Source: Actinomycetes bacterium (GTDB taxonomy: Bacteria > Actinomycetota > Acidimicrobiia > Acidimicrobiales > Palsa-688). Taken from it: a stretch of 64,000 bases of DNA. The notes beneath the pieces were generated by a model, which worked only from the letters and a program-made list of their open reading frames with translations, had not been told where the DNA came from and made no database searches. The translations under genes were made by a program, and so were the position numbers. Of the stretch, positions 55,016 through 63,887 are shown in pieces (position 1 is the stretch's first letter; each line of letters starts with the position of its first letter). Location of the stretch: the NCBI GenBank assembly GCA_021787365.1, contig JAJYMB010000062.1, positions 59,134 to 123,133 on the forward strand, read 5' to 3'.

Positions 55016-56398
55016 TCAGGCGTCAAGCGCCAGAAGGTCTTCGTAGGTCTCGCGCCTCACTACCACTCGCCAGCTCCCGTCCTTCACGAACACCACAGGT
55101 GGGCGGGGAACCTTGTTGTAATTGGAAGCCATCGAGTGCCCGTAGGCACCCGTGACAGGCGTAGCCAGCACGTCACCAACGCAAAGGTCAGTTGGGACGT
55201 GAGCGTCACGCACGACTACGTCGCCGGACTCGCAGTGCTTGCCCACGACGGTCACGACCCGTGGGCGCTCCGCCGGCACGTCCCGAGGTAGGAAAGCCTC
55301 GTAACCCGAACCGTACAGCACGGGTCTCGGGTTGTCGCTCATGCCCCCGTCGACGCTCACGTAGGTGCGCAAGCCCGGGAGTTCTTTTACCGTCCCGACC
55401 GTGTAACAGGTGATGGCGGATCTCGCCACGATGGCCCGTCCCGGCTCGGCTGAAATAACCGTTTTCTCTGCTATCCCGGCTCGGCGTGCCGCCACTTTGA
55501 TGGCCTCCGCCCACTCGGTTATCGACGGGGCGCTCTCTCCGGCCACGTAGGGGACGCCCAATCCCCCGCCCATGCAAAGCTCTTCCAGCCCGGAGCGCTC
55601 GAAGAACTGTGCAATTACAGAAAGGGCGAGCTCGAAGCTCTCCAGGGCAAAGATCTGCGACCCGATATGGACATGGAGGCCGACCAACTCGACTCCGGCG
55701 AACTCCGAGCGCAGCCGGTGTAGGGCTTCCTCAGCAGCGCCCGACGCCAAGCCGAAGCCGAACTTGGAGTCGTCCTGGCCAGTCATCACGTACTCGTGGG
55801 TATGCGCCTCCACACCGGGCGTGACGCGTGCCCACACCTTGGGGGCGGGCCGCCCATGCGGGAGCTTTTGTGAAAGGGTGGCCAGGCGGTCGATCTCGTC
55901 GAACGAGTCGACCACGACCCGACCGACGCCCGCTGCCCGGGCCGCTTCCAGCTCCTCCATCGACTTGTTGTTGCCATGCATGACGAGACGCTCGCCCGGC
56001 ACGCCGGCAGCGAGCGCGACCGCCAGTTCTCCCCCTGTCGAGACGTCTATGCAGCAGCCCTCCTCGTGCACGAGAGCCGCCATCGCCTTGCACATGAACG
56101 CTTTGGACGCGTACGCGACCCGTGGCCCGAAGGCCCGGCGGGCTTCTCGGCAGCGCCGGCGGATGTGCTCCTCGTCGTACACGAAGACCGGCGTCCCGAC
56201 CTCCCCGACCAGTCCCAGCACGTCCACGCCGGCGATACTGAGACGCCCTGTCGCGCCCACCTCGGCCGTCTCCGGTAGGAGGTGAAGGGGCACGGGGCCG
56301 GCCGGCCCCGTGGGCGCGCTGCTGGATCTGCCGTCCCCTCGCTCGGGTGATGCGGTCACGGGCGAGGTTGTGGGCGGATCTGGGGTCACGTCATCCAT
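55016..56398 (-). CDS. lysA: Diaminopimelate decarboxylase
   Basis: 460 residues from ATG 56398 (MDDVTPDPPTTSPV). The same frame runs open to 58762, but that upstream part belongs to the transporter gene and crosses the opposite-strand tRNA. VAYASKAFMCKAMAALV has the PLP lysine, HVHIGSQIFALESF the conserved His, and CESGDVV the active-site Cys of the partner subunit. It makes lysine from meso-DAP. It heads the aspartate-family block. Confidence 0.96.
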   Translation of the reverse strand: MDDVTPDPPTTSPVTASPERGDGRSSSAPTGPAGPVPLHLLPETAEVGATGRLSIAGVDVLGLVGEVGTPVFVYDEEHIRRRCREARRAFGPRVAYASKAFMCKAMAALVHEEGCCIDVSTGGELAVALAAGVPGERLVMHGNNKSMEELEAARAAGVGRVVVDSFDEIDRLATLSQKLPHGRPAPKVWARVTPGVEAHTHEYVMTGQDDSKFGFGLASGAAEEALHRLRSEFAGVELVGLHVHIGSQIFALESFELALSVIAQFFERSGLEELCMGGGLGVPYVAGESAPSITEWAEAIKVAARRAGIAEKTVISAEPGRAIVARSAITCYTVGTVKELPGLRTYVSVDGGMSDNPRPVLYGSGYEAFLPRDVPAERPRVVTVVGKHCESGDVVVRDAHVPTDLCVGDVLATPVTGAYGHSMASNYNKVPRPPVVFVKDGSWRVVVRRETYEDLLALDA

Positions 56399-56451
56399 GC
56401 TGCCAGGACGAGAGCAGGCTGGGCGGCCGGCACCACTATGCTGGTCGGGCA

Positions 56452-56523
<72 letters not shown>

Positions 56524-56567
56524 CCTGCACCTGCTGTTGACCGTTGTCGCCACGTACCCCCAGTTGC

Positions 56568-56631
56568 CCGGTAGCAGGTCCTGCCGGTAGCAGGTCCTGC
56601 CAGCAGCCGGTCCTGCCAGCAACAGGTCCTG
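56568..56631. repeat. Four tandem 16-bp units after tRNA-Arg
   Basis: CCGGTAGCAGGTCCTG is at 56568 and 56584 (identical), with variants CCAGCAGCCGGTCCTG at 56600 and CCAGCAACAGGTCCTG at 56616. Each unit contains the near-palindrome CAGGTCCTG. It lies 45 bp past the tRNA and directly before the transporter's stop. Confidence 0.85.
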
Positions 56632-56640
56632 TCGGTCCCT

Positions 56641-58762
56641 TCAGGTCGAGACCCGGCGCGGCCACCAGACGCGCTCCCCGATAACCAAGAACAACGCGGG
56701 CACCAGTACCGTGCGGACGAGCATGGTATCGAGGAGCACCCCGATGGCGATAGCGGTCCCGACCTCTGTGACCGAAACCGAGGGCAATTGTGCGAGAGCG
56801 GCAAAGGTGGCAGCAAGGATGACACCAGCCGCTGTTATGACACCCCCGGTCAGCGCGAGGCCTTGGAGGGTCCCCCGCCGTGTACCCAGGCTGCCAGTCT
56901 CTTCCCGGACGCGCGCGCTGAGGAAGACGTTGTAGTCGACCCCGAGGGCGAGTAGGAAGATGAAGACATAGAGCGGGATCTCGGCATTGACGCTCGAGTA
57001 GCCGAGCCCGTAGTGCCAGAGGAGGCTCGATAGCCCGAAGGAGGCGCCGAAGCTGAGCGCCGTCGTTGCTACCAGTACGAGCGCAACCACCAGAGCGCGC
57101 AGCAGGAGCGCGATGACGACGAAGCTGACGACGAGCACGAGGGGGATGAGCACCTCCGTGTCGCGCCCGGCGGCCCTGGCGATGTCGTACTCTGCGGCCG
57201 GGTCGCCGCCCACGAACGCGCTGGGCGCGCCCGGCGAGCTTGGCGCGAAGGGCGCTGATCGCCTGAGAGCCCCCCGGCCCGTACGGGGGGGCAGAGAGGA
57301 CGAGGGAGTAGCTCTCGAAGGCGCCGAACTCGGGGCCCGAGGTAACGGCGGCAACGCCGGTCGTGGATCTTGCGGCGGCTTCTGCACCCGCAGCTTCGCT
57401 CGGTGGGGCCAGGAGCACGAGCGGGGCGAGCATCCCGCGAGGGAAGTGCTCGGAGAGGAGTTGCTCGCCGACGATGCTGCCGGGACGGCCTTTCAGGTCG
57501 CCGAAGGGGTCGCTGTTCGTATGGAGAGATGCCAAGCCGGCGCAGGCGGCGCCGAGCAGGACAAGAGCGCCGAGCGCCACCGGCACCGGGCGGCGGGCGA
57601 CACGGGCGCCGATGGCTCCCCAGGTACGTGAGGCTTCGTCCCCGACTTGGCCGGGGCGCGAGGTGCGCGGCCAGAAAGCCGCTCGGCCGAGGACGAGCAG
57701 GAGCGCCGGCAGGAGGGTCGTCTCAGCCGCCAGCGCGGACAGCACCGAGACGGCCCCGACCGGCCCGAGCCCGTGCAGCGAGGCAGAGCTGGCGGCGAGG
57801 AGGCAGAGCATGGCGCCAGCGACGGTCGCTGCCGAGGCGACCAGGGTCGGCAAGGTGGCCCGCAGCGCGCTCGCCATGGCGTCCTCGCAGGCAAGGTGGC
57901 GGTGCAGTTCCTCCCGGTAGCGGTGGACGAGAAGCAGGGCGTAGTCGCTCGCCGCACCGAATACGAGCACGACCAAGATGGCCGAGGACAGGTAGCTGAC
58001 GGTGGTCCCGGCCTCCGCCAGCCCATAGGCGGCCGCCTTGGCAACCTCGACGGCTCCAATGGCGCTCAGGAGCGGGAGGGCCCAGAGCACGGGGCTCCGG
58101 TAGACCGCGAGCAGGATGACCCCGACGATGACGAGGGCGCTCAGCAGCAGAGCGCTCAGGGTGGTGCTGCCACTGTCCGCCGAGACAGCAGCAGTTCCGG
58201 TCACCGCAACCTCGAGGTTGCCACGGGGACCGGCCGTGGGCCGGCCCACCACTTCTCTGACCGCTTCTCTGACCGCCTTGACGGCGGTGGTATCGACAGA
58301 GGTCACGTCGTTCGACGATGACGACACTGAGACCGCGAAGAGGGCTGCTTTCCCGTCACGGGACTGCTGGATGGGGCCGGGGGGGCTGAGCCCACGGACG
58401 GGCCCGTCCAGGCGCTCGACTGCCCGGCGTGCCGTCCGGACAGCGCTCAGGTCGCCTGGCCCCAGGCGGTGGGACCCCGCGAAGACAACGACTGCCTGCT
58501 GGCTGACCAGCCCGCCTGACACCCGTTGCGCCTGCTCCTCGATAGTGGCGACACGCGCCGACTGGGATGAGGAGGGCAGGAAAGCGAGGGCCGTGCCGTT
58601 GGTCGCTTTGGCCAATGCGCCGGCAAAGGGCGCGAGCGCCACCACGACCAGCACCCACAGGCCTATAACTGGCCAGCGGAGCCGTCTCAGCCACGAGCCC
58701 AGGGACGACGCAGGGACGTGAGGTTGCTCGGCGACGAGGCCGTCCACGCCATCTTCAACCAC
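56641..58762 (-). pseudogene. MmpL/RND-family transporter, frameshifted
   Basis: Reads from GTG 58762 as an MMPL transporter: first span WPVIGLWVLVVVALAPFAG, then VVLVFGAASDYALLLVHRYREE. At about 57222-57232 (TGGGCGCGCCC) the frame moves by one base, and the second half continues in another frame (APSAFVGGDPAAEYDIAR, IFLLALGVDYNVFLSARVREE, IGVLLDTMLVRTVLVPALF). Total length 2,122 nt is one base over a multiple of three, giving about 707 residues when repaired, a normal size. Either a true +1 mutation or an assembly error in a GC run. MMPL proteins export lipids or drugs. Confidence 0.85.
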
Positions 58763-59084
58763 GTGAGGCTCCCCGGCTTAGGCTCCCCAGTGGGTGCAGC
58801 TGGAGGACGAACTCAGCCACGCCGTGGTTGTCGAGCGACCCGAGGGGGCCGAGCCCCGCAGGGATCCCGGTGCCCCAGGTGGCCAGCGATACCGGGGCAG
58901 AGCCCGCCACCTGCAACAGCTGGCCGTCCCTCCGTTCGGTGGTCGCGACCGTGACCGGGTGCGAGGCCCCGTCCAGGCTGAAGCGGCCCGTCACCGACGG
59001 TGTTTCTGGCGTGGCCGTCGTACGAGCGTTCCCGGACCCCCCAATGACGGCGCTTACCTGCTCGTTACCTGTTCGAGCGTCCAC
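58755..59084 (-). CDS. YceI-like fragment upstream of the MmpL gene
   Basis: 109 residues from GTG 59084, 6-7 nt after AGGAGGAGG. VTGRFSLDGASHPVTVATTE and the following strands to GVAEFVLQLHPLG resemble the C-terminal half of YceI lipid-binding beta-barrels (TGxLTLHGVTxPV). The N-terminal half and a signal peptide are missing, so it may be truncated. Its stop overlaps the MmpL start by 8 bp, suggesting coupling. Confidence 0.45.
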   Translation of the reverse strand: MDARTGNEQVSAVIGGSGNARTTATPETPSVTGRFSLDGASHPVTVATTERRDGQLLQVAGSAPVSLATWGTGIPAGLGPLGSLDNHGVAEFVLQLHPLGSLSRGASRG

Positions 59085-59181
59085 GCTTACCCTCCTCCTC
59101 CGCACCTTGCGCGGGGCTTCGGTCCCTGGGCCGGCTTCACCCGGCCCTGATGGCTGCTAGCACGTACTAGAGTAGCAAAGG

Positions 59182-59209
59182 TTGGCACTTGAGATATAAG
59201 GTCTAAAGT
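59182..59209 (+). promoter_or_regulatory. Sigma-70-type promoter
   Basis: TTGGCA (59182-59187), a 16-bp spacer and TAAAGT (59204-59209) lie in an AT-rich stretch. The predicted start near 59216 is followed by the strong ribosome-binding site GAGGAGGGAGG and ATG 59234. Confidence 0.5.
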
Positions 59210-59233
59210 CTCAAAGATGAGGAGGGAGGTCCG

Positions 59234-59709
59234 ATGAGGGACGCTGCACAACCGCCTACGGCGTTGGCCCTGGGCGGGCGCGTGGTCGGGCCATCACGGC
59301 TGGGGTCGTCGCCGTGGCCTGGGCGAGCACGGGCGTGCTCGTGGCGACCATTGGGGTCGTCGCCGTGGCCTGGGCGAGCACGGGCGTGCTCGTGGCGACC
59401 ATTGGGGTCGTCGCCGTGGCCTGGGCGAGCACGGGCGTGCTCGTGGCGACCATTGGGGTCGTCGCCGTGGCCTGGGCGAGCACGGGCGTGCTCGTGGCGA
59501 CCATTGGGGTCGTCGCCGTGGCCTGGGCGAGCACGGGCGTGCTCGTGGCGACCATTGGGGTCGTCGCCGTGGCCTGGGCGAGCACGGGCATGCTCGTGGC
59601 GACCACTGTCGTCCCCCTGGCCACCTCTCCGCTGGGGCTGGCCACCGCGGATGGCTGTTCCAACCTCTCAGGTCTGGTTGCGGGGCGGCGGTACACTCCC
59701 CCCTCGTGA
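59234..59709 (+). pseudogene. Repeat-rich hydrophobic protein, apparent -1 frameshift near 59288
   Basis: Starts at ATG 59234, with AGGAGGGAGG 4 nt upstream, giving MRDAAQPPTALALGGRVVG. A shift of one base at the CGGGCC near 59288 would join this to AITAGVVAVAWASTGVLVA, followed by six 17-residue hydrophobic repeats. That second frame ends in a TGA that overlaps the epimerase GTG start as GTGA, the mark of a real coupled gene. Length 476 nt is one base short of a multiple of three. If unshifted, the start frame gives an Arg/Pro/Trp-rich repeat, which is unlikely. No family recognised. The repaired product would be a membrane or secreted repeat protein of about 158 residues. Confidence 0.5.
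59303..59608. repeat. 51-bp minisatellite, six copies
   Basis: The unit starting GGGTCGTCGCCGTGGCCTGG repeats at 59303, 59354, 59405, 59456, 59507 and 59558. Copies are nearly identical; the last differs near its end. 51 bp equals 17 codons, so all frames remain open. No unique spacers, so it is not CRISPR. Confidence 0.92.
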
Positions 59710-60647
59710 GTGCTCCTGACGGGATCTTGGTTACGGGCGGCGCCGGCTTCGTGGGAGCGACGCTGGTAAGGCGGCTGGTAGCGAGCGGGTACCGGGTCCG
59801 GGTGCTCGACAACCTCAGCACCGGGGACGCCGCGCACCTGGCCGGCGTGGACGTCGAACTGGTCAAGGGCGACATCCGCGACGCGGAGGCGCTGGACGAA
59901 ACGCTCGAAGGCCTGGGGGCGATCATCCACCTCGCCGCAGCTGGCTCAGTGATCGGTTCAGTGCAGGACCCCGAGACGAACTTCGACGTCAACGTGCTCG
60001 GCACTTTCCGCGTCCTCGATGCCGCCCGGCGGGCGGGCGTCGAGCGCGTGGTGCAGGCCTCGACTGGCGGAGCGCTGATCGGAGACGCCACACCGCCCGT
60101 CGACGAACGGTCGCTGCCCAAGCCCATCTCCCCCTACGGGGCGAGCAAGCTGGCCGGCGAGGGTTACGCGCACGCATTCGCCAAGACATACGGGGTCCGC
60201 ACCGTCGCCATCCGGTTCGGCAACGTGTACGGCCCGTGGTGCGCCCGCAAGCGCGGCGTGCTCAACGTCTTCTTCGAGTCGATCCACTCCGGCGCGCCCT
60301 TGATCATCTACGGCGACGGGACGGCGTCTCGGGACTATGTGCACGTGGACGACATCTCCAACGCCCTCCAACTCGCGCTGGAAAACGACGTCCCTGGCGG
60401 CACAGTGCTGCACGCCGCGTCCGGCGTCGAGACGACGGTCCAGGAGCTGGCCGACCTGTGCCGCCAGGCTGCGGGAGTGCCCGACCACCCGATCGAGTAC
60501 CGGCCCAAACGAGCTGGTGAGGTGGGCCGCAACTTCGCCTCCTACGACCTGGCGAACCAGGTGCTCGGCTATGCGCCCTCGGTCCCTCGTGAGGTCGGGA
60601 TCCCCCGGACCTGGAAGTGGTTCCAAGAGGAAGTGTTCCGCGACTAA
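59706..60647 (+). CDS. NAD-dependent epimerase/dehydratase (UDP-glucose 4-epimerase-like)
   Basis: 313 residues from GTG 59706. ILVTGGAGFVGATLVRRL is the dinucleotide-binding motif, and SPYGASKLAGEGYA the YxxxK catalytic pair. IIHLAAAGSVIGSVQDPETNFDVN and RFGNVYGPW fit extended short-chain nucleotide-sugar enzymes of the GalE/RmlB type. It probably supplies a sugar for envelope glycans. The start overlaps the preceding hydrophobic frame's stop (GTGA). Confidence 0.88.
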   Translation: MSAPDGILVTGGAGFVGATLVRRLVASGYRVRVLDNLSTGDAAHLAGVDVELVKGDIRDAEALDETLEGLGAIIHLAAAGSVIGSVQDPETNFDVNVLGTFRVLDAARRAGVERVVQASTGGALIGDATPPVDERSLPKPISPYGASKLAGEGYAHAFAKTYGVRTVAIRFGNVYGPWCARKRGVLNVFFESIHSGAPLIIYGDGTASRDYVHVDDISNALQLALENDVPGGTVLHAASGVETTVQELADLCRQAAGVPDHPIEYRPKRAGEVGRNFASYDLANQVLGYAPSVPREVGIPRTWKWFQEEVFRD

Positions 60648-60650
60648 CCA

Positions 60651-60687
60651 GGCCGTGGTGCATGAGTTCGAAGCCCGCCGGGGGCAC
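60651..60687 (+). other. Partial copy of the tRNA-Arg(CCG) 3' half
   Basis: From about 60651 the sequence matches the variable loop, T arm and acceptor 3' strand of the tRNA at 56452-56523: TGAGTTCGAA and CGCCGGGGGCAC are both conserved, with only a few differences over about 30 bp. The 5' half is missing. It is in the same orientation as the tRNA, 4.2 kb away, and directly follows the epimerase stop. Confidence 0.75.
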
Positions 60688-60856
60688 GTGCTTGCGGGCG
60701 ACCAAGTCCTGACGGCGCCCGGAGATGACCAAGCGCCCGAGGTTGTCCCCGTAGACAAGAAAACCTGTCTTTGACCGCGTGAACCGCGGTGCCGTCGCAC
60801 TTACGCACGAGAGCGGGAAGACTGACAGGCCCGAGCGAGTTGGAACTTCCGTGAGC

Positions 60857-61678
60857 ATGGACATTGGACGGTTAGGGATCTGGCTTTGGGGCGGGTCGCT
60901 CGGCGCGGACATCGCGCGAGAGGCGGAGCGGCTCGGTTACGGGGCCATCTGGCTGGGTGGGTCACCCCCGGGGGACCTCGCTCAAGTCGACGAGTTGCTC
61001 GGTGCCACGAACCGCATAACGGTCGCCACCGGCATCGTCAACATGTGGAAAGATGACGCGGCCACGGTGGCTGCCTCGTTCCACCGCATCGAAGGCCGCC
61101 ACCCCGGCCGCTTCCTGCTCGGGGTCGGCATCGGGCACCCCGAGGGCACACCCGAGTACCGCAAGCCGTACCAAAAGATCGTCGACTACCTGGACCGCCT
61201 CGACGGGGCGGGGGTGCCGGTAGAAAGGCGGGTCTTGGCTGCGCTCGGGCCAAACGTGCTCCGGCTGGCAAGGGAGAGGGCGGCCGGCGCCCACCCGTAC
61301 CTCACCACTCCCGAGCACACCAGGGCGGCACGCGAGACGCTCGGGACCGGCAAACTGCTCGCACCCGAGCAAAAGGTCGTGCTCTCCGCCGATACCGGCA
61401 CGGCGCGGGCGACAGCGCGGGCAACCGTCGAGCGTTACCTCGGGCTCACCAACTACCGCCGCAACCTGCTCCGGATGGGCTGGGCGGAGGCCGACCTCGA
61501 CCACGGAGGGAGTGACCGCCTGATCGACGCCTTGGTACTGCACGGCCGCGCCGGCGACATCGCTCGAGGCATCACCGCCCACCTGGACGCGGGCGCCGAC
61601 CACGTGTGCGTCCAACCGCTCGGGCCCGACCCTCTCCCTGCTATACGGGCGCTCAGCGAAGCGCTGCTTAGCAGCTGA
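60857..61678 (+). CDS. LLM-class F420-dependent oxidoreductase
   Basis: 273 residues from ATG 60857; GTG 60851 is an alternative and the frame is open to 60779. LGIWLWGGSLGADIAREAERLGYGAIWLG and RITVATGIVNMWKDD are typical of the luciferase-like TIM barrel, with GRFLLGVGIGHPE in the centre. The subgroup resembles actinobacterial F420 enzymes of the TIGR03620 type. Substrate unknown. F420 use is inferred from the family. Confidence 0.82.
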   Translation: MDIGRLGIWLWGGSLGADIAREAERLGYGAIWLGGSPPGDLAQVDELLGATNRITVATGIVNMWKDDAATVAASFHRIEGRHPGRFLLGVGIGHPEGTPEYRKPYQKIVDYLDRLDGAGVPVERRVLAALGPNVLRLARERAAGAHPYLTTPEHTRAARETLGTGKLLAPEQKVVLSADTGTARATARATVERYLGLTNYRRNLLRMGWAEADLDHGGSDRLIDALVLHGRAGDIARGITAHLDAGADHVCVQPLGPDPLPAIRALSEALLSS

Positions 61679-61884
61679 GCCTCCTGGACGCCCGGACGCC
61701 CGGACGCCCGGAAAACCTTTGTCCGAGCCACCTAGTCCTCACCCAGGTCGGGCTGGCTGGGCCCTCCCTGCAGGCTAGGCGGGCCCCGACTGGCGTCACC
61801 GGCCAACCCTGCAGCCAGCAGGGGGCTACCGGTCATCGGACGTACAGCTGTCGTTGGCTGGGCCAAGGGAAAGAAAAGGTTTTC

Positions 61885-61914
61885 TTGACTCGGTTGGAGG
61901 GCTCGCCGTATCAT
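61885..61914 (+). promoter_or_regulatory. Sigma-70-type promoter of the GH127 gene
   Basis: TTGACT (61885-61890), an 18-bp spacer and TATCAT (61909-61914). Transcription would start near 61921, about 5 nt before ATG 61926, leaving almost no leader; no ribosome-binding site is present. Confidence 0.6.
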
Positions 61915-61925
61915 GCCTGACCACT

Positions 61926-63887
61926 ATGGAAAGCACAGGGTTCGGCGCACCCGTGCAGCCGGTCTCGTCGCAGCATGCTGCGCTTGGGCCTCTAGGTGGC
62001 GGGTCGGTGCGCCTCGGCGACGGCTTCTGGCGCGACCGGCAGGTCCGTAACCGAGAGGTGACCATCCCCCATGGCATCGAGATGCTCGAGGAATGGGGCA
62101 GCCTAAATAACCTCCGCATGGCCGCCGGGGAATCGAGCGGCGAGTACCGCCTCCCAGTGTTCATGGACTCCGACGTGTACAAAGTCATGGAGGCCGTCGC
62201 CTGGGAGCGCCAGCACGGGCTGGAACCCGCCCATGAGCGGTTCTTCGAGCAAACGGCGGCGCTCCTTTCCAAAGCCCAGGAGCCCGAGGGTTACCTCAAC
62301 TCCTACGTCCAGGTAGTGCAACCAGGGAAGCGCTTCGCCGAGCCGGCCATGGGCCACGAGCTCTACTGCGCCGGCCACCTCTTCCAGGCCGCTGTCGCCG
62401 AAGCACGCGGGCCACGGCGAGAAGCGCTCCTCGGGCCCATCGCCCTGCGCCTCGCCCGCCACCTCGTCGGGGCGATGAGGGAGCGCCCAGGGTTCGTGCC
62501 CGGGCACCCGGAGGTAGAGATGGCCCTCGTCGAGATGTACCGCCAAAACGGGGGCCCAGAGTTGCTCGACTTAGCGGCGGAGCTGGCCGGCAGGCGGGGC
62601 CGCTCCACCCTTACTTCGGGGGGCTTCGGGCCCGAGTACTTCCAAGACGAGATGGAGCTGGCCAAGGCCGACAAGGTGCGCGGCCACGCCGTACGCGCCC
62701 TGTACCTTCTGTCGGGTGCCGCGGACCTGTTCGTGGAAACGGGCCGGCCCGAGCTGCTAGAGGCTTGCCAGGCCCAGTGGGACGACATGGTGAGCTCCAA
62801 GGCCTACCTGACCGGCGGGGTCGGCTCACGCCACAAAGACGAGGCCTTCGGCGACCCCTACGAGCTGCCGCCTGATCGCGCCTACTGCGAGACCTGCGCA
62901 GCGGTGGCCTCCGTCATGTGGAACTGGCGCATGACCCTCGCCACCGGACAGGCGCGCTACGCCGAGTTGACGGAGCGCACGCTCTACAACGGCTTCCTGG
63001 CGGGTTGGGGGCTCGACGCCAAGAGCTTTTTCTATGTGAACCCCCTGCAGAGCCGCACCGGGGTGAGCCGCCAGCGCTGGTACCGCTGTGCCTGCTGCCC
63101 GCCTAACGTCATGCGGCTGGTCGCCAGCCTGGAGCACTACGTCGCCAGCCGCAGCGCGCACGGCCTCCAGCTGCACCAGTTCGTGCCGGCGACGATCTCG
63201 CTCGCTCTCTCCGGCGGGAGGTTCCGGGCGGACGTGGACAGCGCCTACCCCTGGGAAGGCTGGCTCCGCCTGAGGGTCGAGGAGGCCCCAGAGGCCCCCA
63301 TGGAGATCGCCGTCCGCGTGCCATCATGGGCGCCCGAGCTCGCTGCCGAGGTGAACGGCTCCTCCGAACAAGTGGGCCCCGGTCCTGACGGGTACCTCCA
63401 CCTCCGCCGCAGCTGGCGGCCCGGGGACGAACTCGGCATCTCTTTCCCTTTGCGGCCTCGCCTCGTGCGCCCCGACCCGCGCATCGATGCGCTGCGCCGG
63501 TGCGTGGCCGTCGAGCGGGGGCCGCTCGTCTACTGTTTCGAGCCGCCTGGCCCGGAGGCGGCTCCCGGCCTCCGGGAGCAAGCGCCGGACGCCCTTGCCG
63601 GCCTCCTTGGAGCACCCCCTATAACCGAGCGCTCGGCCCTGGTGGGGGGCGAAAAAGTGATAGAGCTCGTGGGCCAGGGACGCGCTTTCTCCTTGCCGGG
63701 GGGAAGGCGCTGGCCCTATTACGACGCCGCCGGGAGCGGCCGAGGGGCCGGCACTCACCCAAACGCCCCCACTGGGGGAGGCCCCTCGAGAGAAAGCTCC
63801 TTCGAGATGGCCGCCATCCCCTATTTCGCCTGGGCCAACCGAGGAGAGCTGCCCATGCGGGTCTGGGTGCCAGAGATCGCCCTCTGA
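61926..63887 (+). CDS. Glycoside hydrolase family 127 beta-L-arabinofuranosidase-like
   Basis: 653 residues from ATG 61926. KDEAFGDPYELPPDRAYCETCAA and RCACCPPNVMRL are the family signatures. By analogy with HypBA1 of Bifidobacterium, Glu306 would be the acid/base, Glu322, Cys324, Cys390 and Cys391 the zinc ligands, and Cys390 the nucleophile. An (alpha/alpha)6 barrel and beta-sandwich would follow. No signal peptide, so it is probably cytoplasmic. It hydrolyses beta-L-arabinofuranosyl residues in the known members; the substrate here is inferred. After its stop the last 113 bp hold nothing recognisable. Confidence 0.88.
   Translation: MESTGFGAPVQPVSSQHAALGPLGGGSVRLGDGFWRDRQVRNREVTIPHGIEMLEEWGSLNNLRMAAGESSGEYRLPVFMDSDVYKVMEAVAWERQHGLEPAHERFFEQTAALLSKAQEPEGYLNSYVQVVQPGKRFAEPAMGHELYCAGHLFQAAVAEARGPRREALLGPIALRLARHLVGAMRERPGFVPGHPEVEMALVEMYRQNGGPELLDLAAELAGRRGRSTLTSGGFGPEYFQDEMELAKADKVRGHAVRALYLLSGAADLFVETGRPELLEACQAQWDDMVSSKAYLTGGVGSRHKDEAFGDPYELPPDRAYCETCAAVASVMWNWRMTLATGQARYAELTERTLYNGFLAGWGLDAKSFFYVNPLQSRTGVSRQRWYRCACCPPNVMRLVASLEHYVASRSAHGLQLHQFVPATISLALSGGRFRADVDSAYPWEGWLRLRVEEAPEAPMEIAVRVPSWAPELAAEVNGSSEQVGPGPDGYLHLRRSWRPGDELGISFPLRPRLVRPDPRIDALRRCVAVERGPLVYCFEPPGPEAAPGLREQAPDALAGLLGAPPITERSALVGGEKVIELVGQGRAFSLPGGRRWPYYDAAGSGRGAGTHPNAPTGGGPSRESSFEMAAIPYFAWANRGELPMRVWVPEIAL

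Noticed and set aside
59303..59608. Possible CRISPR array
   Set aside because: Units are contiguous and nearly identical with no unique spacers, and there are no cas genes. It is a coding minisatellite.
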